Shown: positions 17,250-26,379, counted from the first letter of the stretch. The stretch: 64,000 nt of DNA from Pseudomonadota bacterium (GCA_023423275.1 JAFAFW010000086.1:61104-125103); one strand, 5' to 3'. Notes: generated from the letters alone by a model not told the origin. Numbers and translations: made by a program.

Positions 17250-17630
17250 AGCGACGCCTTTCCTTGATACTTCCAGAATCTTCTTGAACAGCCTGCCCTT
17301 GAGTTGCTCCTCGCAGGCAAACGCTTGCCTCTCACTCCCTCGATCGCCCTGCATGCGGGAGCCGACAGAATCGTGCTTGGCACGAGAACATCGGGCCGTG
17401 ACGTATTCCCGATGAGCCCAACTCCGCGCGGACGCCTACGTTCCGGTTTTCTGGAAATCCATTCGCGAGAATCAGAATTCGAACATTGAGAATGCAAGGG
17501 CTTGGCAGCCTGAACACGCCAGCCCGGCGAATAGTTCTCGGCTCGGCCGCCTGGCAGGCGACTTATTACAAACGCGAAGAGCCAGACCTCGCGGCCTGGC
17601 TCTTCTCTCTCCCCCGTTTATCTGCGGGAA
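17250..17630. other. Intergenic region upstream of the DUF937 gene and downstream of the NRPS gene
   Basis: These 381 bases hold the NRPS terminator at 17576-17605 and presumably the promoter of the minus-strand DUF937 gene between about 17260 and 17500. The open frames across it lack ribosome binding sites and recognisable sequence. Confidence 0.5.
17576..17605 (-). terminator. Terminator of the Pls-type NRPS gene
   Basis: GAAGAGCCAG (17576-17585) and CTGGCTCTTC (17596-17605) form a perfect 10-bp stem with a 10-base loop, starting 26 bases past the NRPS stop; on the minus strand it is followed by GCGTTTGTAAT. Confidence 0.7.
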
Positions 17631-20600
17631 TTACATCTCGACAGTCGGACTGCCGTGCCACCGGCTGCCCGCCGGCATCGTTTCGCCCTTCATCAGCAAT
17701 GACAGCGAGCCCAGAACCGCGCCACGCTCCATCAGCGTGTCGTAGAGAACCACACTCATATTGCCGACCGTGCAACCATCCTCGATCTTCAACGTCGAGG
17801 ACTTCATGACGCGATCCTCAAACAAGTGGTTCTGCATGATCGCGCCAGCGTTGAGAGCGACGTGATCTCCGACAACGACCAGATCGAATTCGGAAAACAG
17901 CGCCGTTTCGACGTAGCAATAGCGGCCGATCTTGCAGCCCATCAGCCGCAGCAGCGCGGGCGCGAACGGCGTGCCAAAGAAATTCGTGATGAACGGCGCC
18001 ATCAGGGTTTCATAAAGCCCATTGATCATCTCGTTCCACCACACGTAGCGGCTCCAAAGCGGGACGACCACCGGCTTGAATCGTCCCATGAGCAGCCACT
18101 TCAGCCCGACGACCGTGCCCAGGCAGACGATCAGCGCCATCCAGGACATGATCGGGATTGCGGTGAAAACACCCCAGATGCCGTAGGTTTCATAGACTGC
18201 CAGAACCACAAGCAGCGTCATGATGCCGATGCCGCCGATGACATATCCGGGCAGCAGCACACGCAGGCCATCGATCATCGCGCGCTGCAGATAGAGCCAC
18301 AGCGACGGCTTGTAGGTCAGCTTCGCATCGAAACAGGAGACTTTCTGCCGGTTTGGCAGCAAGAAGCCCGGCGACCCAAGCCAATCGCTGTTGTCCGGAA
18401 TCGCTTCGCCTGATTTCGGCGCGGACGACAGGACGCCGAGCAGACAATTGCTGCCCAGATCGACACCCGTCGATAATATCGCGCTGTTCCCGACAAAAGA
18501 GCGATCGCCGATAACATTCCGCGCCACCTCGAAGCGGCCGAGATGTGTGCGGCTTGCCCCCATCATGCAGCCGTCGGCGAAAAACACGCCGTCGCCCGCG
18601 ACCAGCATATCCGGGTTGACGCGCCAGACGGTCGACATCTCCGTATGCTTGCCGAGTTTCGCGCCCAGCAATCGCATCCACGTCGGCAGATAAACGGTCG
18701 TGAAGACCGGCATGCCGATGAGCTGGATAATCTGCATCACCAGGCTCGACAGCCAATGTTGCAGATAGGCGAAGGAGTAAACGCGGAACACGCCAGGCCG
18801 CGGGTTCGGATGGACGACGTTCTTACAGAATGCCGCCCAAATCGCGAATACGATCATCGTTGCCGGAACAATCGCCGCGAACACCGGAAGAGATGCCGAC
18901 AGCGGATAATTGACCGCCAGCATCGCGGTGGCCCAGGTCGCGACGGCAACCGGCGCCAATGTCATCAGCGCAACGATCAACCCCGTGACGAGTTGGATGG
19001 GCGTGAAGATCGTCAAGCGTAGCCACCCGAACCGCACGGGCTGACCGGCGGGCACAGCGACATGGCTAGCCTGCGCCGGAGAGCCACGATAGGCAGCACC
19101 GCGTGGAACCTCGGTTCCATCCGGCAGCATCGACTGATCGTCGAGCAGCGAATCCGCGTGCATCCGAACGTTCAGCCCGAGCGCGGAATGCGATCCCAGG
19201 AAACAGCGGTCGCCGATATCGATGGTGCCAAGGATCAATTGGCCATCCTCGATCCGAAGCGCGGGTACCTGCGTATCCATGCCGATGCTCACGTCATCGC
19301 CGATGCGGATGCAGTCCCACGCGTAGACAAGGCTCGGATTGAGAACGCACCGGCGGCCGACTTTGGCCCCCATCAAGCGCCACATGACCGGGGCAAGCGG
19401 CGTACCGTTAAGCGCGGACATCCCGCTCAGATGCTGAAGGCGCGATGTAATCCACCAGCGGATATAATAGCTGCCCCATAATGGATATCTGCCAGGCTTA
19501 TAGCGTCCGATAATCGTCCATTTCGCAATGATGGCGACCACGATCAGGGTCAGCCACGTGCCGAGGACGACGATGAGGCCAGTAACGGCCAAATCGATAA
19601 CCGATGCACGCTTCTGCAAAACGTCGATCGCTAATGGCAAGACATAAAGGATCGGCAGCGACAGCAGCGGCACGATCGACAGCATGTAGAGAATCTGCAG
19701 GAACACCGTCGTCCATGGGCGGCGGGGTGCGACCACACTGTTGGGCCGTACGGCATTCCGGGCCCAGATGTTTCCGGAGGTTGCTGCATTGGCCTTCTCT
19801 GCAACCGCGCCAACATGCGCAGCAAGGCGGCGCACCGTCGGATGGGCGTAGATGTCGCGAACGGGCACACTGACGTTCAAGTCCTGACGCAGCGCTGTGA
19901 CGAGTTGCGCCGCGAGCAGGGAATGGCCCCCTAGATCCGTGAAGAAATCCTGGTCAGGTCCAACCTTCGGCACTTTGAGAAGCTTGGCCCATACCGACGC
20001 AATGCGTGTTTCCGCCGGAGACATCTCAACACAGGGTGCGGTGTCTTCCGCGACGAGCGCCTGTGCCGGCGGCGGCAGCCGGCTACGATCGACCTTGCCG
20101 CTCACCAGCATCGGGAATTTATCGAGAACATCGAGATAGGCCGGCACCATATAGACGGGGAGCCGATCACGCAGCAATGTCAGCAGACGCGTGCGATCGA
20201 GAGCCGTGGCACCGTCGGCCAGCAGCACGTATGCGGCGAGGCTCTGGACGCCATCCGCTTCATAAACCCGAACCGCAGCGGTTGAAATCTCCGGTTGCTC
20301 GACGAGAACGGCCTCGATTTCAGACAGCTCAATGCGATAACCACGAAGTTTGACCTGGCTATCGACGCGCCCGAAGAATTCCAGTTCGCCGTCTTTATTC
20401 CAGCGTACGAGGTCTCCGGCCTTATAAAGCCGGATTTTCGCAGTCGTGCCGATATCGCAAAAACGCCCGTCCGCGGGGGGCGTCCATTCTAGGAATGCAC
20501 GCGCGGTAAGGTCCGGCTGATTGAGATATCCGCGCGATAGGCCTGGGCTGGCAATATAGAGTTCGCCTTTCTCTCCATGCGGAACAGGCTGCATCTCGGC

Positions 20601-21770
20601 ATCAAGAATGTGGATCTCATATCCCGGCAGCGGACGCCCGATGGTGACAGGCTTTCCTTTCTCCAGGACGCTCGCCGTCGTGTTCACCGTGGCTTCGGTC
20701 GGCCCGTAAACATTACGCATGATCAGTCCAGGCCGAGCCCAGCGGCTGACCAGATCGATGTGACAGGCCTCGCCGCTCACCACGAGTTGCCGCAGCGAAG
20801 GAATACCGTGCGGCAAAGTCGACAGCAGGGTCGGGACGGTCGACAGGAAGGTGATCTTCTTGTCCTTCAGGAACGCCGCGAAATCGGCTCCGAACTTGGG
20901 TGTCGCCTTCTCGGGGCAAACGAGGGTGGCGCCGTTCGAAAACGCCATCCACATTTCCTCGACCGATCCATCGAAGCCAAGCGCAAACCCCTGGAAGACC
21001 CGATCGGCGGCCGTCGTATTGCAGACTTCATTAAACGCCGCGACGAAATGAACGACATTGCGATGCTCGGTCACCACGCCCTTTGGTCGGCCCGTCGTCC
21101 CTGAGGTAAACAAGACGTAGCAGACATCGTCCGCCTGAAGATGCGTTTCGTTCCGCAATAGGCGTGTCTCATCGTAGGCACTCGCCAGCGCGCGATATCG
21201 TTCGATTGTGACAACCGTCCCATTACCGATTTCGGTCAAACGCGTTTCATAGGCCGCGTCGGTGACAATCACGGCGAGATTTGCCGCCTCCGAAATGTAG
21301 CGAAGCCGATCATTGGGCAGCGAGGGCTCAATCGGCACATAAGCTCCCCCGGCCTTTAGAACCGCAAGAATCGTAATGATGGGCCATTGCGAGCGATCCA
21401 GAGAAATGCCGACGAAACTGCCGCGCCCGACACCGAGGCCGCGCAGATAGCGCGCCATCCTGTTGGCCTCGTCCTCGATCTCGCCGTAGCTGAAAACGCG
21501 TTCTCCGCATTCGATAGCCATGGCATTTGGTGTCAGATCCACCTGGCGCTCAAAAATTTCATGCAGACAGCCGGTCGCCTTCGTCTCCATCCAGGGAGGA
21601 TTCAACCGCCGCAATTCATCCAGCCGCACCAGCAAGGACGGCGACGCCCCTTCGACGGTCTTTCCGGTCTGCGGTTCAAAGCCGCGCGATACGCCGCCGG
21701 AAATCGAGCCCGCATCGGCGATGCCGAAGGCTGCCGAACGCTGCCTGTCACTCGAAAAAAAGGAACTCAT
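17631..21770 (-). CDS. Membrane-bound nonribosomal peptide synthetase of the poly-lysine synthetase (Pls/PosA) type
   Basis: This 1379-residue protein has an adenylation domain (residues 70-570: LFTSGTTGRPKG at 220-231, NVYGPTEAT at 353-361, LYKAGDLVRW at 448-457, SGKVDRSRLP at 557-566). A carrier domain follows with the phosphopantetheine serine at Ser617 in LGGHSLL. Then come about six TM helices (around 688-715, 726-750, 920-950, 957-982, 1170-1195, 1200-1226) alternating with three left-handed-beta-helix-like soluble domains (about 800-900, 1035-1135, 1275-1375). This is the layout of epsilon-poly-L-lysine synthetase, in which the three C-terminal domains join monomers at the membrane. 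By-eye alignment gives specificity residues DGESVSVVNK; the acidic Glu at the third position is typical of lysine-like substrates. It is divergent from an aminomutase gene. Monomer and product are inferred. Confidence 0.9.
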   Translation of the reverse strand: MSSFFSSDRQRSAAFGIADAGSISGGVSRGFEPQTGKTVEGASPSLLVRLDELRRLNPPWMETKATGCLHEIFERQVDLTPNAMAIECGERVFSYGEIEDEANRMARYLRGLGVGRGSFVGISLDRSQWPIITILAVLKAGGAYVPIEPSLPNDRLRYISEAANLAVIVTDAAYETRLTEIGNGTVVTIERYRALASAYDETRLLRNETHLQADDVCYVLFTSGTTGRPKGVVTEHRNVVHFVAAFNEVCNTTAADRVFQGFALGFDGSVEEMWMAFSNGATLVCPEKATPKFGADFAAFLKDKKITFLSTVPTLLSTLPHGIPSLRQLVVSGEACHIDLVSRWARPGLIMRNVYGPTEATVNTTASVLEKGKPVTIGRPLPGYEIHILDAEMQPVPHGEKGELYIASPGLSRGYLNQPDLTARAFLEWTPPADGRFCDIGTTAKIRLYKAGDLVRWNKDGELEFFGRVDSQVKLRGYRIELSEIEAVLVEQPEISTAAVRVYEADGVQSLAAYVLLADGATALDRTRLLTLLRDRLPVYMVPAYLDVLDKFPMLVSGKVDRSRLPPPAQALVAEDTAPCVEMSPAETRIASVWAKLLKVPKVGPDQDFFTDLGGHSLLAAQLVTALRQDLNVSVPVRDIYAHPTVRRLAAHVGAVAEKANAATSGNIWARNAVRPNSVVAPRRPWTTVFLQILYMLSIVPLLSLPILYVLPLAIDVLQKRASVIDLAVTGLIVVLGTWLTLIVVAIIAKWTIIGRYKPGRYPLWGSYYIRWWITSRLQHLSGMSALNGTPLAPVMWRLMGAKVGRRCVLNPSLVYAWDCIRIGDDVSIGMDTQVPALRIEDGQLILGTIDIGDRCFLGSHSALGLNVRMHADSLLDDQSMLPDGTEVPRGAAYRGSPAQASHVAVPAGQPVRFGWLRLTIFTPIQLVTGLIVALMTLAPVAVATWATAMLAVNYPLSASLPVFAAIVPATMIVFAIWAAFCKNVVHPNPRPGVFRVYSFAYLQHWLSSLVMQIIQLIGMPVFTTVYLPTWMRLLGAKLGKHTEMSTVWRVNPDMLVAGDGVFFADGCMMGASRTHLGRFEVARNVIGDRSFVGNSAILSTGVDLGSNCLLGVLSSAPKSGEAIPDNSDWLGSPGFLLPNRQKVSCFDAKLTYKPSLWLYLQRAMIDGLRVLLPGYVIGGIGIMTLLVVLAVYETYGIWGVFTAIPIMSWMALIVCLGTVVGLKWLLMGRFKPVVVPLWSRYVWWNEMINGLYETLMAPFITNFFGTPFAPALLRLMGCKIGRYCYVETALFSEFDLVVVGDHVALNAGAIMQNHLFEDRVMKSSTLKIEDGCTVGNMSVVLYDTLMERGAVLGSLSLLMKGETMPAGSRWHGSPTVEM

Positions 21771-21975
21771 GCCACTGCCACACTGCCAGAGCCGCGTTAA
21801 CTCAAGCAGCTCCTACGCAATCTTTGTGCCGGTCGGCATGGCCCGAATTGGGATCTGAAAAAGTTCATGACCATTTTCTTAACCATCATCCAGCAAATGC
21901 GCCGCACCCTATGGAACACGGTCCGCGAATTGCGAGGGGGTGAGCAACTGTTCGTATTTGATACGGAGTTGCCTC
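21771..21975. promoter_or_regulatory. Divergent control region of the NRPS and aminomutase genes
   Basis: The 205-base gap separates the two start codons, so both promoters must lie here. CGGAG at about 21963-21967 is the aminomutase Shine-Dalgarno sequence. The central part (around 21855-21890) is AT-richer than its surroundings and is the likely promoter core. No clear operator palindrome was seen. Confidence 0.4.
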
Positions 21976-23286
21976 ATGTCTTTTACCGATGTTCTTGGAT
22001 TTGAAAATTCCTCGGGCCTGTATTCATCGAAATCACGAACCGAATTCCTCGACCATAATTGGCAGGATAAAAACTCGGTCACGCGCGTCGAGCAGCTTGA
22101 AGCTGTTCTCGGCGATGCTGCGCCCGCGAGCATGGTCAAAGAGATCCGCGAGGGGCTGAGCAAGGTCGGCATGTCGATCCGGCTCAATCCGTACATGTTG
22201 GACCTGGTCGACTGGCGCAACGCCGATACCGATCCGATCCGTCGCCAGTTCCTGCCGATGCTGTCGGAGCTGGAGGACGACCACCCGTGCATGTCGGTGG
22301 ATTCCCTGGGTGAGCGCAACACCTCGCCGGCGCCCAATCTGGTACACCGCTACCCCGACAAGGTCCTGTTTCTGGTCACCTCGGTCTGCCCGGTATATTG
22401 CCAGTTTTGCACCCGCAGCTATGCGGTGGGCCAGGCAACGCCGTCGCTGCAGAAGGATAACGTCACCAGCGCCAGTGGTTGGACCGCGGCCCTGGACTAC
22501 ATCCGCGCGACGCCCACCATCGAGGATGTCGTCGTCTCCGGCGGTGATATCGCTCGCCTGAAGCCGCAAAATATCAAATTGTTGGGCAATGCGCTGTTGG
22601 ACATCCCGCACATCCGTCGCATCCGGTTCGCGACGAAATCGCTGTCCGTACAGCCGATGAAATTTCTCTCGGATGATCCCTGGTATTCCGCGATCGTCGA
22701 AGTCGCACAGCGCGGCCGCTCGATGTTCAAAAGTGTCTTCGTCCACACCCACTTCAATCATCCGCGCGAAGTGACGCCGCTCGTTGAATCGGCAATGCGC
22801 CGGCTTTTTTCCGATGGCGTTTATGTGCGCAATCAGGCCGTATTGCTGCGTGGCGTGAACGATAATGCCGCGACGCTGATCGATCTGACGAAGAAGCTCG
22901 GCCGCGTGAATATCCAGCCCTACTACGTCTACTCGTGCGACATGGTGATGGGTACCGAGCATTTCCGCGTTTCGGTCGACGAAATGCAAACGCTGGAGCG
23001 CGAGGTCCGTGGTGCGACGGCCGGCTTCAATACGCCGCTGTTCATCGTCGACGCGCCTGGCGGCGGTGGCAAACGTGACGTTCATAGCCATGAATACCGC
23101 AGCGAAAAATACGGCGTGACCGGCTACCGTTCGCCATCCGTCGATCCCAATAGGATGTACTTCTATTTCGATCCGCTGCGCACACTCGATGCCGGTGCGC
23201 GGGCTGAATGGCGGATGGCCGGAGGCCGCGAGTCCATTCTGGCACGCCTGCCCTCCATGCTGCCGATGAGAGAGGCCGCCGAATAA
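21976..23286 (+). CDS. Lysine 2,3-aminomutase family radical SAM enzyme
   Basis: The 436-residue PLP and radical-SAM enzyme has the cluster motif CPVYCQFC with Cys138, Cys142 and Cys145. Key residues of clostridial lysine 2,3-aminomutase line up with exact spacing: Arg147, which would bind the substrate carboxylate, sits two residues after the third Cys; Asp322 and Asp359 (37 apart, as in the clostridial enzyme) would hold the epsilon-amino group; and Lys366 in DAPGGGGK would bind PLP. Glutamate 2,3-aminomutases replace both Asp residues, so lysine is the best substrate guess, giving beta-lysine. The length exceeds that of EpmB, and no epmA gene is present. ATG at 21976 follows CGGAG. It is divergent from the NRPS gene and is followed 50 bases later by the PPTase gene. 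Confidence 0.9.
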   Translation: MSFTDVLGFENSSGLYSSKSRTEFLDHNWQDKNSVTRVEQLEAVLGDAAPASMVKEIREGLSKVGMSIRLNPYMLDLVDWRNADTDPIRRQFLPMLSELEDDHPCMSVDSLGERNTSPAPNLVHRYPDKVLFLVTSVCPVYCQFCTRSYAVGQATPSLQKDNVTSASGWTAALDYIRATPTIEDVVVSGGDIARLKPQNIKLLGNALLDIPHIRRIRFATKSLSVQPMKFLSDDPWYSAIVEVAQRGRSMFKSVFVHTHFNHPREVTPLVESAMRRLFSDGVYVRNQAVLLRGVNDNAATLIDLTKKLGRVNIQPYYVYSCDMVMGTEHFRVSVDEMQTLEREVRGATAGFNTPLFIVDAPGGGGKRDVHSHEYRSEKYGVTGYRSPSVDPNRMYFYFDPLRTLDAGARAEWRMAGGRESILARLPSMLPMREAAE

Positions 23287-23336
23287 TCACCCTTTGATCC
23301 AGGCCCGCGCCGGAATTGCCGGCGGGGGAGCGAGCC

Positions 23337-24095
23337 ATGATCCCGATCCGTGTTTACGGAGCGGACCTCCGTTGCGTGTCTGCGGGGGACTGCTCCCCTC
23401 TGCTCGACCACAGCGAACTGCAGCGAGCGGAGACCATCAGCAATCCATCTGCGAAGCTGGAATTCATGAAAACGCGAGCCATCCTCAGGCTCGTGCTTTC
23501 TGTCGATTCCGGCGGCGTCGGACCAAGGGACTTCAAATTCGCATCAGGAGCGAATGGAAAGCCGTATCTCATCGGAAATGGCGCCCCGCACTTCAACGTG
23601 TCACATAGCGGCGGAATGGCGTTGATCGCTCTCGCCCCGGCACCGTTAGGCGTCGATATTGAACTGCAAAACGATCGTATCGATCATCGGGCGATTGCGA
23701 ACACCGTCTTTAGCGCGTCAGAGCTGGACACTCTGCGCCGCCTCCCACCGTCAGCCCTATGCGAGAAGTTCTTTTCTCTTTGGACGCGCAAGGAAGCCTA
23801 TCTCAAAGCTACCGGCTATGGGTTCTCCGCGTGCCTCGATCAAATCTCAACCGCGCGTTACGATGGCCCGATCGAAGATTGCAGCCGGAAGCGGTCTCCC
23901 GAAAGATGGTACGCCTTCGACCTGCCGGCTCCTGCATCTTACAAGGCTGCGCTTGTTACAAATACGGACAATATCGAAATCTCAATGCGAGACATTTCCG
24001 GAGTCACAGCGGAGAAAATTTCTTTTCGCTCCCGCGCTCGGCTGATGAATGTCGAGGAGGCCGTCAAAAGCCGGATTTGCGCAGAAATGCCATGA
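23337..24095 (+). CDS. Sfp-type 4'-phosphopantetheinyl transferase
   Basis: The 252-residue protein has the Sfp/EntD signatures: FNVSHSGG (87-94), GVDIEL (105-110) with the metal-binding Asp107 and Glu109, and FFSLWTRKEAYLKATGYG (145-162) with the W-x-x-KEA-x-x-K motif. It transfers phosphopantetheine from CoA to a carrier-domain serine, and the obvious client is Ser617 of the neighbouring NRPS. ATG at 23337 follows GGGGGAG at a good distance; a TTG at 23316 is less likely. It is probably co-transcribed with the aminomutase gene (50 bases upstream). Its 3' end overlaps the convergent hydrolase gene by 32 bases. Confidence 0.92.
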   Translation: MIPIRVYGADLRCVSAGDCSPLLDHSELQRAETISNPSAKLEFMKTRAILRLVLSVDSGGVGPRDFKFASGANGKPYLIGNGAPHFNVSHSGGMALIALAPAPLGVDIELQNDRIDHRAIANTVFSASELDTLRRLPPSALCEKFFSLWTRKEAYLKATGYGFSACLDQISTARYDGPIEDCSRKRSPERWYAFDLPAPASYKAALVTNTDNIEISMRDISGVTAEKISFRSRARLMNVEEAVKSRICAEMP

Positions 24096-25077
24096 TATCG
24101 CGTGTCGCCGATTTCTTTAAGCTTCGCGTGCCTCCGCAGCACGTCGCGCCCAAAGTCATGCAGTTCGTCTTCGCCCAACTCCGCCAATCGTCTTCCGGCA
24201 GAAGCTCTTCGGTATCCGCAGAAAACATCCGGCCATCGTCCTCGATCCAGACGCGGCATTTCGCATAATTCTCGGCTTCCGGATCATAATCCGGCTTGCG
24301 GCCAAGCTCCTCCCACGCGTGGTAGGCCCCCTCATAGACCTTGACATCGATCTGCGGGTTACCCGCCGCGCGGATACGCTCGGCCTCGGCAATGCAGGGT
24401 TTTGCCGGCGTCTGGTCATCTAGTTCGGCAAGCATGAAGAAGATCGGCGCGCCGGTCGTCCTGGCATTCCGCGTGATCCATGTGCAGTCCGGCGAGATGG
24501 CGATGTGAGCGGCAAACGAAAGGTGCTCCATTCCCATCCATTTCTTTCGGATCTTCAGCGCCGTATCCATCGCCACCGTGCCACCTTTGGAGACGCCCAT
24601 GACGGCGATACGATCCGGTTTGAAACGACTGTCCGTTTTCAGTTTCTCCAACGCAGCAATGGCATCGTTCTCCACGTCCCATTGTTCCAGCACGCTTTGA
24701 TCGTAAAGCGAATCCGTCAAACCGCGCGACGAAAAGCTGTCGACGACGAGCGCAGCCATTCCCTCATTGACGAATTGTTTGGCGTAATAGATCTCCCGCT
24801 CGTCTTCTACGCCACTGCTCGAGGGCACGATCACAACGGCGGGAATGGGGAACGTCACATTCTTTGGAATATAGAGGGTTGCCTCAACATCTACGGGTTC
24901 ATCATTCGTTGTTCCGGCGACGACATTCGTACCGAATGTGATGTCCTCCGTGGTATACGGCGCCTGCCGGTCTGAGAGGAGGCCGTAGGCGACGGCCAAG
25001 ACGATCGCTCCAGCAAAAACCGCCCAGGTAAAACGGCTGCGGGCCAGCATACCAATAAATGTTCGCAGAGGGGTCAT
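24064..25077 (-). CDS. Membrane-anchored alpha/beta hydrolase (dienelactone hydrolase-like)
   Basis: The 337-residue protein has one N-terminal TM helix (about 17-34) after a basic start, which predicts a periplasmic catalytic domain. The nucleophile elbow is GVSKGG with Ser163; Asp220 or Asp221 (ELDDQTP) and His253 (GAYHAW) complete the likely triad. The start chosen is ATG at 25077, 10 bases after the upstream C45-like gene, so the two are probably co-transcribed. The coding end overlaps the convergent PPTase gene by 32 bases. In this locus it could release or cleave the NRPS product, or detoxify it, but no substrate can be assigned. The family also includes unrelated esterases and peptidases. 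Confidence 0.82.
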   Translation of the reverse strand: MTPLRTFIGMLARSRFTWAVFAGAIVLAVAYGLLSDRQAPYTTEDITFGTNVVAGTTNDEPVDVEATLYIPKNVTFPIPAVVIVPSSSGVEDEREIYYAKQFVNEGMAALVVDSFSSRGLTDSLYDQSVLEQWDVENDAIAALEKLKTDSRFKPDRIAVMGVSKGGTVAMDTALKIRKKWMGMEHLSFAAHIAISPDCTWITRNARTTGAPIFFMLAELDDQTPAKPCIAEAERIRAAGNPQIDVKVYEGAYHAWEELGRKPDYDPEAENYAKCRVWIEDDGRMFSADTEELLPEDDWRSWAKTNCMTLGATCCGGTRSLKKSATRDIMAFLRKSGF

Positions 25078-25087
25078 CGCGGGCAGC

Positions 25088-26107
25088 TCATGCAATAAGC
25101 TCTGCCGACTGGCCAAAGAACTCTATCGGATAGTCGATCCAGCCGTTCTTCTTCTCGCGTCGCAGCCAAAAGCTGACCACACGCCGATCCAGATCGACGA
25201 TTGCTCGCGCGATCGTGTTCTGATTGAAGACGCTCGAATTCTTGCCGCAGCTCCGGTCGCTCATCAGCCGCTCAACATCCGCAACACTCATCCTGGGGTG
25301 CGCCAGATCACGCGCAGTCTCATAACGGCGAAAGGTGCTTTTTCCGTCGTGATCGCCGGAAAGCCCGGCAAGTTCCGGATGAAGAATATGGTTCGTGTGA
25401 GCTGATGGCAGATTTGGCTGATAGACGCGATGTCGGCTCGCAGTGCACTCCACGATAGTCACGCGTCCCTCGCGATCGATGAGGTTATGCGCAAATCCCG
25501 ACGACCGCGGGATCGAGAGGATAGCGTCGAGTTCCCGCGCCTGGTTCTGAAGTTCGGCCATGCGCCACGCGATCACGATCTTCGGAACGCCAACACGTCC
25601 ATCCGAATGACTGATACTGTTAATCGACTGGATATACCCATTCGAGCAGATACTTAACGCGGTGCCGCCGAGTGGACACCCGTAGTAGTAAAGTTCCAGC
25701 GTCGTAACGCCCGCGCAGTGCCGTTTCAGAATACAAATATCGTCAATCGCCTCCGGATCCCAATCTTCATTGTGCGCGATCAGAAAGCCGTTGTTGGTGA
25801 CGATAGTGGTGCACTTCTCAACGGCCTCGCCGTCCAGCTCATCCTCGATGCTCATGGTCCAAAGATCCAATAGAGCAACACCACAAGCCTCGGCATAGGC
25901 CCGCAGTTCGTCCACATAGGCGGGAAAATACTTCGCCGTTTGCGCGAGAAGCGGCTCGGCAGCGCGGCGGGACGCGGCCCACATCTTATCATCGGAACGC
26001 GCGTCAGCGATCGTATCGTTAATAATCGCGCAGAATTTGCGGCCCAGCGCACGTCCGAGTGCGGCAGGGGTGTCGCCACTGATCTCGTGGTAATTCCGAT
26101 GCACCAT
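25088..26107 (-). CDS. C45 peptidase/acyl-CoA:6-APA acyltransferase-like Ntn-hydrolase
   Basis: The 339-residue protein resembles penicillin acyltransferase-like Ntn hydrolases: CTTIVTNNGFLIAHNEDWD starts at the presumed nucleophile Cys99, followed by the conserved NEDWD. In the family the precursor is cut before this cysteine, usually after Gly; here Lys98 precedes it. Enzymes of this type hydrolyse or form amides, including transfer of acyl groups to amines. No signal peptide is visible, so it is probably cytoplasmic. ATG at 26107 is preferred over a TTG at 26119. It heads a two-gene unit with the membrane alpha/beta hydrolase. It may cleave, or cap by acylation, the product of the lysine-type NRPS; that is inference. 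Confidence 0.8.
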   Translation of the reverse strand: MVHRNYHEISGDTPAALGRALGRKFCAIINDTIADARSDDKMWAASRRAAEPLLAQTAKYFPAYVDELRAYAEACGVALLDLWTMSIEDELDGEAVEKCTTIVTNNGFLIAHNEDWDPEAIDDICILKRHCAGVTTLELYYYGCPLGGTALSICSNGYIQSINSISHSDGRVGVPKIVIAWRMAELQNQARELDAILSIPRSSGFAHNLIDREGRVTIVECTASRHRVYQPNLPSAHTNHILHPELAGLSGDHDGKSTFRRYETARDLAHPRMSVADVERLMSDRSCGKNSSVFNQNTIARAIVDLDRRVVSFWLRREKKNGWIDYPIEFFGQSAELIA

Positions 26108-26379
26108 CGTATGCAACAATCCGCCTTCGTTTTAACCCGACACCAGCCCCATTTTTCGATGAATTTGGGAATGCGGGGATATTACAAGCAAACCCGATAC
26201 CACGCGTTACCTGCGATCACCGCCTCAATGATGAATTTTTCGTTATAGCGTCGCTGGCAGTTGACGTTTCGTTCATGGATTCCGCGTTGCGCCTGGGCAT
26301 TTTCCGGGTCCTGGCATTCTTTTTGCTCTCCTGGCCTGCGACGACCCACCGTTGAGGACCCTTGCCTCGAGAGGACATC

